Shown: positions 45,901-57,900 of the stretch, piece by piece | Numbering within the stretch: position 1 is the first letter of the stretch | Layout of the letters: every line of letters starts with the position of its first letter | NCBI GenBank assembly: GCA_002633005.1 | Contig: NMRA01000491.1 | Location: 2,989-64,647, forward strand | Length of the DNA stretch: 61,659 bases | Direction of reading: 5' to 3' | Source of the DNA: Phoronis australis | Lineage: Eukaryota; Phoronida; Phoronidae | Notes under the pieces: generated by a model | What the model was told of the DNA's origin: nothing | Seen by the model: the letters and a program-made list of their open reading frames with translations, nothing else | Databases searched by the model: none | Translations under genes and position numbers: made by a program

Positions 45901-48900
45901 AAATTTGAGCATGTTATTGAAAAGTTGTTTAGCTATATATTAGTTTCTTCTTTGCTAAAATTTAACTTAGAAAGCATGGTCATGTGTCCCAATTAATAAT
46001 GGATACTAGGAAAAAAGTAAAAATATAATTCTACCTGCTTTCTACTTTCAGATAATACACACCTTCACTGAGGTAAAATCAGAGTTTTGCAGACAATTAG
46101 CTAAGTACACACAGTCTTGTCAGTATGGTCCAACATATCCAACATAAGATAATGTTGTTAAGGTGTAAGAAGCCATAGAACAACTGAGAATGAATTGAAT
46201 TTGAGCAAAGGATGCTCGATGAGTAAAGTTCATAACATGGATTCTTTTTCAATGGTTTCAAAAAGAAAACAGGACAGAATAAAGCCAGATATCAGAGCCA
46301 GAATACGTATGGTATATTCGTGGAATGAAACGTTTGGAATAGAGAAGACGAACATCAGAAAATTGCTAGAAGCGTAGAGAGAAACAGCAAGTGAGTCGGA
46401 ACAAATTGTATGAAAAAAAGCAAAGAAGTGCTGCAGATGACTCAAGCAAATTATGACTGTAACCCATAGAAATCTGGTCACAACCATTGCAGCGGGACAG
46501 TGAGTTCACACATACTAGCATGACTCTGGTCGGTCTAGTCACAGTGAAGCAAGGCTTAATGACCCAGCCCTCAGCCACACTATTGAACGATTCAAACAAC
46601 TAAATACACAGGGTGGTTCAAAAATACAATAATTTCCATTTTTGAAACAACCTTCTACTCTATAGAAGCACACAGCATCAATTTCTTGGGAAACGGAGAA
46701 TGTTGTGCTAAACGAACAGCCAACAGATGTCACAAATGAATTGCCAGCACATTAGTTTGTTTGGGTAAAATGTTCATGTTAATGTAAGCAATGTCTAATG
46801 GTGCTTTCCCACTAACGTCACAACTCCCCTGTTTTGTAGAGTTGTGATTGAGAATCCACTCCTCTCAACACAAATGGATTAAATGGCAGACTTGGAACAC
46901 TACCCTGCTGTTGAAAGGTGAAATATAGCTTGACAGGAGTTATCGCTAGAGGTCTTGACATGCATACAATCAAAAATTTTAGTCAACTATGCCATCTGGT
47001 GAGAGACTACATCGCCATCTAGTGATAACTCCACTGTCGCTGGTTAATAGGAATCTGTAGAAAGTTAAAGGCGAGTAGCAGTGGAGTTTTGACAAGTCGA
47101 AGTTTCACCGGTGGGAAAGTGGCATTTAGTGCACGAATAACGAACAGTACATCCGACATCCCAAGAGGCTGACAACCAGTCTACAGTGAACTATGGTGGG
47201 GGACAATTATCTATTAAGTCCACCTGTCCGTTGTAAAACATGTGAGAGTAAACACGGAGAACTGACGTCACCTAAAACATAATGAGCATGACAGTTGCGT
47301 CTCAGAGCTATGGCCTTATTGTGTCAGAACTATTCACAAATATCTTATCACACACGGGGCAATGGGACAACCACTTACCCAGCCAACGAGGTGACCAGCT
47401 GCCTAGCCAAAGGGCGACCAGCCACCCAGCCAAGGAGTGACCAGGCACCCAGGCAAGGGGCAGTGAGCCAGACGCCAAGCCAAGCGATTCAAACATGACA
47501 CGCCTACTGAATAATATGTTTGTTTATGGTACTGTACCTTAGCTAGAAAGGATAACAACTTTATACATAGTCGAGTGTTATACATATCGCATCGTTTGCT
47601 GAAGCGCTTGTTAATTGTTTTTTGAATTGAATTAGTCTAAAGCCATACTTATTGTTTGACATCGCGTCACTCAATTATCAATCAAAAGTCTGATTATATT
47701 CTAACAATTGATGAGCATAAGCGCGGTGCAGTCATACAATCAGCAGAACAGACACCTTGCTAATAAAGCAAAAACTTCACATTCATTAACAGTCTGGCCT
47801 CACAAACTGCTCCTACTTTGTTAATGTTAAGTTTCAACTTCATTCAAAGTCTAACTTATTACAAAAACAACAAACAGTAAATTTAAATACAGTGTACATT
47901 GCTGTTCATCTGAGAGCCCACAAGCCACACCACTATAAACAATATGCAGTCATTGCAAAGTATCCATAACATCTTCACAAAGCCAGAATTGCCACAGACA
48001 CAATCCCTTAAAGACAACTATGACTTTGAGTTTCAATAAACAACCTTATGCTTGCTGCTACAACAACAAGTCCAGTACAATGGCCTCACACCAGAGGCCA
48101 AGATCAACAAACTTGACCCCAAAATTGACCAATCAGGTAGTAAGATTCAAGTAAATTTCCAATTATCGTCCAACGTGATTGGTTAATTTTCAGCTGAATT
48201 TGAATCAAAGTTAGGTCTCTCCAAGTCCTTACCAGCTGTTTTGGACTCGTCAAGTTGTACAAGATACGCTCTGCATTTTCACTGTCATGTCGACTCTCCA
48301 TGATCGCTAACAACAGTTTGGACGCATTGTTCTGAAAACACAAATTTGCACTTAAATGCCAAAATTCACAAGCCTTCGGCGATTTCCAAAAAAGTAGACT
48401 TCAGTTGGAGAAGATTTTGATAACATTACACAAAAAGAGAAACTAAAATGCCATTTTAATAACAGAAAGGGTCATTGACCAGTTGAGTGCAGAGACAACA
48501 GATGGAGTAGTTGTTAATCAGTGACTCCATGATAATGAGCTTTTAATCTCTTTGTAATGTACAGCTGCATTTAAAGTTACTTTCCACAACAAACAATAGT
48601 TCAGAATCTGCGTAAGTATAATTGGTCAGACAAATACCAAGTTAATATTAGCAACTCCTAGTCACCTTAAGGTCCAACACCAGGTCCATACGTCGTCGCC
48701 CCAGAGGGTTAATGTCATTAGTTATGAGTGCAATGATGATGTCAATACCATTACTCTCATGACTCGCGATGGCGTTCTGTTAACGAGATGAAAAAACAAT
48801 GAAAAAAATGTCAACCAACTCTCTGGACCAGCATGTTACAACTTTCACTTTGGTATTTCAGCTATTTCTCAAGCGACGCCCCTTTCTCACACAATTCATG

Positions 48901-51900
48901 TTCCAACCCTTAACAATCCTTTAGCCAGCTCTGTCCTCACTCACTTCTCAAGCCACCCCCCTACCATACAAGTTTATGAAGCATCACTACCTTTATCCAC
49001 CAGTACCTAAGCCCAACCACTTTCCTCAACAATCCTCAAGCCCAACATAATCATCAAAAGACCTTCACACCATTCACCTTCTCAAATCCTGACATAATTA
49101 ATAAGCCCCGCCCAACTCAATCCACAAGCTCCAATCCTTCCTCCCATACACCTCAAGCTCTTCCAATTCCTCACCTGGCTCTCATGACATGGTCCCTGGC
49201 AGTACTCAATCAGCCTTCCCAATGTCTAATTGATGGTCCTCACACCATTCTCATTGAAATCCTAAGCTCCACCTTCACTTCAAACTGCATCCCTTTCCTC
49301 ACGCTCCTCAAGTCCCTCCCCTTCCTCAACTGGCTATCATGACATGCTACCTGATAGTACTACATCACACTATACTATTCTTATTGACAACCAATTGGAA
49401 GCCCCACCCCCTCCCCAAGCTCCACCGCCTTCCTGACTCACTCCTCAAGCCCCTCCCCCTACCTCACCTGATTCTCATGACATGGTCCCTGACAGTACTC
49501 GGTCAGACTCTCCAGTGTCTGGTTGATGATTTCCACATTGTTCTCATTGATGTACAATCCCAGAAGTCCCAGTCCGCCAGTTGTACTGCCGCAGATCACA
49601 TCCAAGAACTGAAGAGTCTCACACACAAGATTGTAGTTAGCTTTATTGTTCTGATGGCGCAGATAGTTCTGAAACAATACAACTACACATGAATAATAAG
49701 GAACACAACCATGAATCCATTACTAATGAAGACAATGCCACAGGTAAAACAAGCACAAAGAGATTCCTAACTTGGCATGAAACTTTTTTGGAATGCTTTT
49801 TGGCCAAAATCCTGCTTAGTATCAAGAAATGAAATTTACCCAATGAGTCTGAACAGTACTACGCAATAAAAATGAGAAGAATACCCACCAAGACATTCCT
49901 TTTTGTACTTCCCTTGTGAGAACAAACATATGATAGCGCAGTGTCGAACCAGCACCTAAATGCAGGACTGCCCTGAACGCTACATGTCAGGAGTGCACCT
50001 CCATACCCCCACATTAGAGCCTCACCTGCAGTTCTCTGTTATGGTTCTCACATAGTAACTGCAGAAACCTAAGAATGGGCTGCATGACCGCTATCTCCGG
50101 TGACATCTTCTTCTCCTTTTCTTTCTCTTTCACTAGAGCCTTTTCTGCCACAATCTCATCATGGCTGTGCTGAGCGACCGTGCTGTCCTCGTGCTCCCGG
50201 TTGAGCGTACGTGACACGTGAGCGATGGCCATCTGTGTCTCCTGTGCTGCCTGGTCCAGTTCAGCTTTAAGCTCTTCGTGGATAACACTGCCATTCTGTT
50301 GAGGACCTGAACACACACCAACGTTTGGTGAATCTTTTAGAAATGTGAGCAACGAACATCAACGGTTGTTGAATCTTTCAGAAATGTGTGCAACAAACAT
50401 CAGCGGTTGTTGAATCTTTCAGAAATGTGAGCAACAAACATGAACGGTTGTTGAATCTTTCAGAAATGTGAGCAACAAACATCAACGGTTGTTGAATCTT
50501 TCAGAAATGTGAGTATCAAATAAGTGGTTATAATTTACTCTCCAACTATTTTATACAAAAATATTTGTCAAAATCACCGCATTTCCATTTTCTTAAAGGC
50601 TGATTATTTTACTGCAAATAATGCAAACTTTGCCAAACTTTGTTTTTTAATAATCAACTTTTCATAAATATCTGTATTTTCATGGAGAATTCTCACAAAA
50701 TAAAATTTCACTCGTTGGTCCTATTGTGTGTTAAGTGTCGAATTACCGCATGACACAAAATTTCACATGGCAGCTGATGTTTCAACACCAATGAACAAGG
50801 TTTCATTCAACTCACCAGCTGTTGACATTGACCATCCTATCACACACAACCTTATTTAAATTTATAAAACCTTACACCAGGAAGATAACTCAAAGTAATA
50901 CACTAAATTTTTCACAAGGAGATAGCTGACGGCACATTAGGAGACTTTTCATAATGATACTCTCTAGAGGAGGGCAAAAAAGTGACTTCCGATTGATCAC
51001 GACTCATATTTGGTGGATAGAAATTCACAGTGGTCCATTAATTTAAAAGCAGAGGGATAAATTCCACTGTCAGCCCCTCCCACTGTTTGATTAGATTAAG
51101 TTCACCAAATAAATTTATTTTAGCTTTCTTACATCGGCTGGTATTGAAATTCTCAAGCTTTATTAGTCGCAACCACTGGCTTTGTCGCGGATATTTCTTC
51201 ACAGAAGGAAATGTATGGATCACAATGTTCAGGCTCGTACATCCCTTGGTATTTCAAATGGTTTGCCTTTTCAATAAATTATTAGTACATCCCACAGCAC
51301 TGCAGTAGAAATTAGCCACCATTATAATGGCACAGCATTATAATGGCACAGCATTATAATGGCACAGCATTATAATGGCAGGAAAGGTGTCAAGACGCTT
51401 TTTATAGCAGTAAGTTGAGCTCCCGTTCGTAACACAAGAGACCTGTGAACGCTTGTCCACCAAGGACCTGATTGTCGTCTGGCAGGCTAATCAATTTCAT
51501 TATGGCGCAGCTATTTCGAAAGGCACCTATAGTATCATCAGGGCCAAGCAGACCATGCAGACTCTTGAAGTCAATTGGTTATAGCGTTTACTTTAGGAAA
51601 CTTGTTTGTTCTCTCGATGACCGGACGACCGTGCATATCCACCTGGCCTATGTAGGTCTTAATTGTGCTGCTACCTACTTTTACCAAAACTATGCCTTAC
51701 AACCACGTTTAAATCAATTCCTCAACTGGTGATCTTTTGTTGGCCTAGTGACCTTTGCCCTCACCTCGTTTGCCCTGTGACCCTTCTTTCTGAACAGCAT
51801 CACTCTTTTCTCCTTCTCTCTTCCCAGAAAACGTGTCATTAGTGTTGACAGTCTGGGTTGCCTTCAGTTCCGTCTGAGCTCCCCTGATTCTGTCGTAGAA

Positions 51901-54900
51901 AACTTTGAAGAACGTCTCCGAATTCTTGTCGGTGGTAAGCCTCATCAGCAATGACCTCTATCAGAATAACACATTGAGCAGTCTCAATTCATTTATTAGG
52001 AAGACATTCCAGTTCAACCAAAAGTTCCAATCACTACTAAACCTCTTATCTGAACAAACTGTTCATTGAATGGACAACTTAGTCGATATTCACCAGGTGA
52101 CGCTGATGAATAATGCTCCTATTCTTAACATCTGAATATAGAGCAGAAAGCAGTTCTTTTGCATGGGTGTGACTACCTAATGCATGGATTTAATTTGCAG
52201 GAAGGAGCGTTGTTACACTGGCACCACCTGGTGAATTTATTCAAAGTTGCCCACCAGGACCACACAGGCTCGGTAGCTCGTCTGCTTACTTGCAGTATGA
52301 GAATAACTGGACACTGGTGTTGACCATCAACCACCTGTAATCATTCATCTCTAGACAAATCCTGGCAACGTTAAAAGTAACATAGATCAAGTGTAAGTTC
52401 TGTATACGCCAACAGACATGGTAAGTCGGTCATTCCCACAATTCCTACCTGTATAGTTCCATTTCCTCCCTCCAACAGGGCGATGCCCAGTTCCACGGTT
52501 TCCACGAATATCTTGTAACTAGGCTTGGCCATGATCAGGTCAACAACAAGATCAGATGCTCCTTGGGCATCCAGATGGCACTGCAATAAAGGGATATCAT
52601 GAAGTCCGTGCACTTTGATAAAACGAAAGATATGTACATGATAGGAGCTTAATAATTGCTGTCGCAACTACTGTAGATAACTAGGAAGGCTTTAACTTGT
52701 TTCTATTAACTGTAAAAGGCAGGCCATCATGAAAATCCAAGGCACAATGTAAACAGATATATTGAAGTAGTCTACAGATACACTGGAGTAGCCTACAGGA
52801 CGCTTATAACCTTCAACAGAGCATCTACTCTAATACGCACCAGATCCCCTAACCTCGTACAAATCATCATGATGATAGCCTTTGAAAAATCTCCTAACTT
52901 TCACCATAACCCCATAACAATAACCAAAATACCAGCTGTTCTACATACCGACTGAACCTCACCAGACCCTCATGGTCTTCAAGACCACCCAATGTTCATT
53001 ACACCATCCTGACCTTCAAAAGACGCCAACCATCTTCATCAGTCCTTCACACTTTTCACCAGATCCTTTTGACCTTCACCCCAGACCGTCTTGACCTTCA
53101 CTCACTTACCTGTACTTCGTACAAGGTCATGTTGGCTCTCTTCAACCTCTGGGCACCCGGTCCATGGACTATCGCGCTGTGAGACTTCTGCAGTACACTC
53201 AAGTCCTGACCGGGCGTCAGGGCATCTTTACGATCCTTGCGCGTCTTATTATAACGCTCCTTGTAGTAGCGTTGCAGAAGATTCTTCCTAAGAGCATCAC
53301 CCTACAACAGTCATTGGCTAGTTTTTGGAAATAAAAATATAATGCAGTGCTCACTGGCCAATCATTGGGGAATGCTGACAGAGGGCAATTCGAATTGGTC
53401 GATGCCTGTGGAATGTTAAAAAGAGGCAGTTCTAATTGGTCAGTATTTTTGAAATGTTGACACAAGGCACTTCTCATTGGTCAATGTCTTTGGAATGTTA
53501 ACAGAAGGCAGTTATGATGGACAGATGTTCTTGGATAGATCAGCATTAATGCAACAAAGCCATTAACAAGACACTCATGTTGGGATGTGAGCATTCAGGC
53601 TTAAAAAGCTTGAGAGCAGGGAAACTTGAACAGGCTGTTTCAAAAATATGCACCACACTTGAAATTGCAATGCCTCTATATAAGATCCACAATTTTGAAA
53701 TACATATTGACTTTTGAGGTAACTAACGCATGAGTAAAACCAAATCGATATCTGCCAGCAGTGACAGATATTACCCTCCATGCTCAAAATAGAGAAACCA
53801 TCGTCCATTGCATGAGGAGAAAATACCAAACCTAGTTGAAATTTCCCACATAACATAGAACCGCATGACGTGAGTGTGGAAACAAAAGGTGCAACGACGT
53901 TTATACTAAGTAAAAAATAGGATACTCCGAGCATTTAGACTGCACTGAATAACAGTTACCAGTAGATACTCCGAGCATTTAGACTACACTGAATTACAAT
54001 TACCGGTAGATACTCCGAGCATTTAGACTGCACTGAATTACAATTACCGGTAGATAAAAGGTGGCTCGGTTAGTCTACATTTATTCAGCACACAATATGG
54101 CCGACAAGTTAAAATCTATTTTGTCAAATTTCTTCAAAAAAATAAATACGTTTACGAAAATTTTAGTCAACGGTAATTCTAGCAAAGTTTGTATTGCATG
54201 CTTCTGTCTAGTAGATGTCATAAATGATCATTTGGTAAATAAAAGTTTCCAACACATGTAGCAAAGTAATGAGCTTTAATTTGAAAAACGGAAAAATACA
54301 ATTTTAGCAATTAATTTTTATGCAAGATAAGTCTGAGAATTATGAGAGTTTGTAGAAGATTGACTTACAATTTATTTAATACTTTTTTTCAAGATCAATG
54401 TTTCAATTAGAACCTCCCACAACAACAAGACCACAATTGAGAACTTCATAATAGTATTGGTAACGCTTTTAAGCCGTTTAAAACCATACTCTACACAAAA
54501 ATTCTAGTCTTTTAACACAATCTTTAAGAAAGCTAAAAATTAAATGTAACAAAACTATAAATTAAAAGTTGAATCCATCAACAACACTCATTATCATTGC
54601 AAGTGTTCTGAGGTACTAACTCAAAAGAACAAAACAGCAGGATAATAATATCAACAATGAAAATTCAAGCCACATAAGCCAGCAAAAGCATAAAAATACA
54701 AAGCTTGTGTAACAAAAAATTTTAACTGTTGACACATATACTTCATGCCGAGTTTCCTCGATTCTGTGCTGATTGTTAGTTGGACAATCTACGCTATACG
54801 AACACTTAATGTCAATGGTTATCAAGGCAATGTGATTATTCTAAAGCTAATGGTAACAGTGACATACCAGGTATAAACGAGGTGTCGCTACCATGACCTA

Positions 54901-57900
54901 GTGCTGATATTGCAAACAAAACATTCGTGCAATAATGTAAAAAAAAGAGTTAGAAAATGGAATATAATTAATAAATAACATTCCTAGCATTCAATTAAGA
55001 AAAAAATAAGACACCTGTAGTTAGATAATTCCCAGAACATTTTGGTTTATTTACACCAGTCTCATCACCAGCATTTCAGTGTAGTGGAATTGAATTAGTC
55101 TTAATAGGCACAATGCTGGACATGGAGTATGGTTTCAGTAATTAAATTTACCCAGTATAAAAATATTACATTACTATTGTCGAACTTTATGCTATAAGGA
55201 AAACCCCAAAAATTTCAAAATTTAGCACTCATGAAATAAAGTTGTTTAAATTAAAAGAAACAAAAGTAACAACATGTTATTTCATGCTCTTGCAAGGAAT
55301 AAAGAATACTTAAAAAAAAGAAACAAAAGCTTAAAATAGAAAATTCTGAAATCAAAAGAAATCGCTCATAAAAATTATTACTACCAAGACACATATCACA
55401 AATTTTTGTCCGACCGATCGGCTAGGAGTCGATGACTGACCGTTGACCGGACAGCAAATTAGTCGGGAAAAAATTAGCCGACGGGCAGCCGGCCGCAGTG
55501 CCGACTCATAAGGTGACCCCCCAGCCGACTCTACTGCTGACCTTAATTGCCGACTGGCCATCAGCTGACCCGCTCAATACACAGTGGCACCTTGCTGTAT
55601 TTTGACATACAGCTAGCTGGCTTGATAGGAAGGCTCTAACTTTGAAACGATTTTTTACTCCGAAAGTGACAACAAATTCATAATGATGATGGATCATAGC
55701 TGACACTATAACCGATCACATTTCTTGTTTTTATGCGCCCATGACCATAATATCTATGCCATGTTCAAACCATTGTTTATGTTGCTCCTAAAATAACCTT
55801 TTGTTCTATTGCTGAACCAACATAATAAGAAATTGTAGAAAAATAAACAAAAGCGCAATATACAGCGTGATAAAGTGATGATCAAGAGCAATAACGGATG
55901 AGCGCAAATGCGTGCTACTTGTTGAGCATTCCCCGGCATCACAACACTTGAGGTCGTAAAACATCCAGCGTTGTATTTTGATTTTTATGCAAATTTACTG
56001 TAACATTTCAAATTTTTTAGTTGTTAAAAATTTTTATGCATAAAAGTCTTATATCTAGAATTCAAAATCATGTTTCCGCGATATCATTTAACGTTTGAAT
56101 TTACCACGCTGTCAACAATTCAACATAAAGTTTGCGTTGGTGTAATTTCCCACAATTCGTATTTGTAAGTTGATTTGATTTACCACCTTTCAATAGTTGA
56201 ACAAACGTTGATACACTGATGTCAAGACCGGACTGGCCACTGGTGAACGAACAGCGAATGTCAGTTAAATGTTTGTTTGGCCAAAGTTCACCCGCTAAGT
56301 CATAAAATGGTAATTGCTGACCAAGGGCACGCATAATCCGAATTGGTCGTCTATGCCAGGTGACCACTTTGCCGACCGAAGAGGCGACTCAGCAGAAGGC
56401 TCCTAGCAGACCGTTGTTGGTCGGCTGCTGGTCGGCTATACAGATGGCCGGTTGATGACTGGCCGTCGACCAATTTCCGGCCGGTCGGACAAAAATTTGT
56501 GATGTGTGCTGTACAATAATCTTCAGTTGGTGAAAGCAGACCGAGCAGGGAAGAATTCATCACAGTTACACAAGCAAACCAAGCCCCAAGAAGCTAACAC
56601 TCAAGTGACATCATGCATGGCCACTGAAATATAGTGGGAGACATTGCTGCTATCTAAACTCAATGCTGTTTCCACGGACAATCGTCACCACGGTAACAGC
56701 GTTGTCTTACCCTCTTAAGGTCGGCAATCTCTTTTGAGCTCATATTCCGCAGGTCAACCTTCAAGTAATGTTTACAGCACATGACCCAATAGCAAACACA
56801 ATGACAGGAGAGGCCAAAGTGCCCAATATGCCTGGCCATGCATACAGCTGGAATAAGAAGCACCTACCCTGACACCAGAGGGCTCTCCCGTAGGACGGAG
56901 ATGGCAGGAACATGTCACCAGGTACCTTCTGAGGGGGGGGGGGTTTGGGGGGGAACTTGCTCAGCCATGCATAGTCGATATTTTGTTAATTTGCTCAATC
57001 GCGCATCGTCTCAGGTTGGTATTTTGCTTGTATGAATGCTACGCCTTCTTAGGTGTGGATTCAGTAGAGTAAGTTAATGGGCAATGGTAATGTCATAGTT
57101 TCAGGTAGGCACTTCTATATTACCGTATAAACTTATTCAGTTTGGGACACAGTAGGGCAGACGAGTGAAATTTCATTATGCCAAATTTCTCAGCAACAAC
57201 AATTTTTCAGAAAAATTCACTCTGCTTTTAGGATGGCTTGTATGGCGTAGTATGGTAAAAGTCTAAGCATCTGCAACAATGTGGTAAGTCTCCGAAAAAA
57301 TAGAAATATGGAAATCCTAGTAATTATTTTTGACCCTTATTGAAGAATTCTTTGAGACTTTAATTTGGTATTGGCTTGAGTACCCAAATATCTGGCTTGC
57401 CAGGCATTGCACGAGTAAGCATTTTGAACTTGCCGTGACCCCCACTACCCACTAAGTGGACGATAACTCCAAGAGCCACTGAGCCATTTGGTAATTATAT
57501 GGCAATGCGTATTAGCAACAAGAACAGAACAGAAAAGATAACAACTGTCAACAATCTTTCAAAGCCACATTCAGTGAAGTCAACAAGGCCAATTTGAAAA
57601 TCAAACGAGTCAAATTTATTTTAAGGTTAGAGAGAATCAAGACAAAGAAATAATCGTTTCAATCAGACCATATGTTAACCCCACCTGTAAAAAAGAAAAT
57701 TCTTAAAAAAATAAATAGTTGCTGCATGAAAAATAGAATAAAGCCAAAAATGGAAGATTTTAAAGATGGTGCACACTTGGCTTAAAAAACTGTTGACTTG
57801 TGATAAAATGTTTAACTGCGGCATCAGCGGTGATGTCAATACTATGAGCAAAGTTCACTACGGCTGAGAAGAAAAGTCATCCAGTGCCTCAGACATAAGA

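Noticed and set aside
56101-56367. 88-residue minus-strand frame considered as a transposase
   Set aside because: No catalytic motif or similarity seen; treated as interior of a non-autonomous TIR element.
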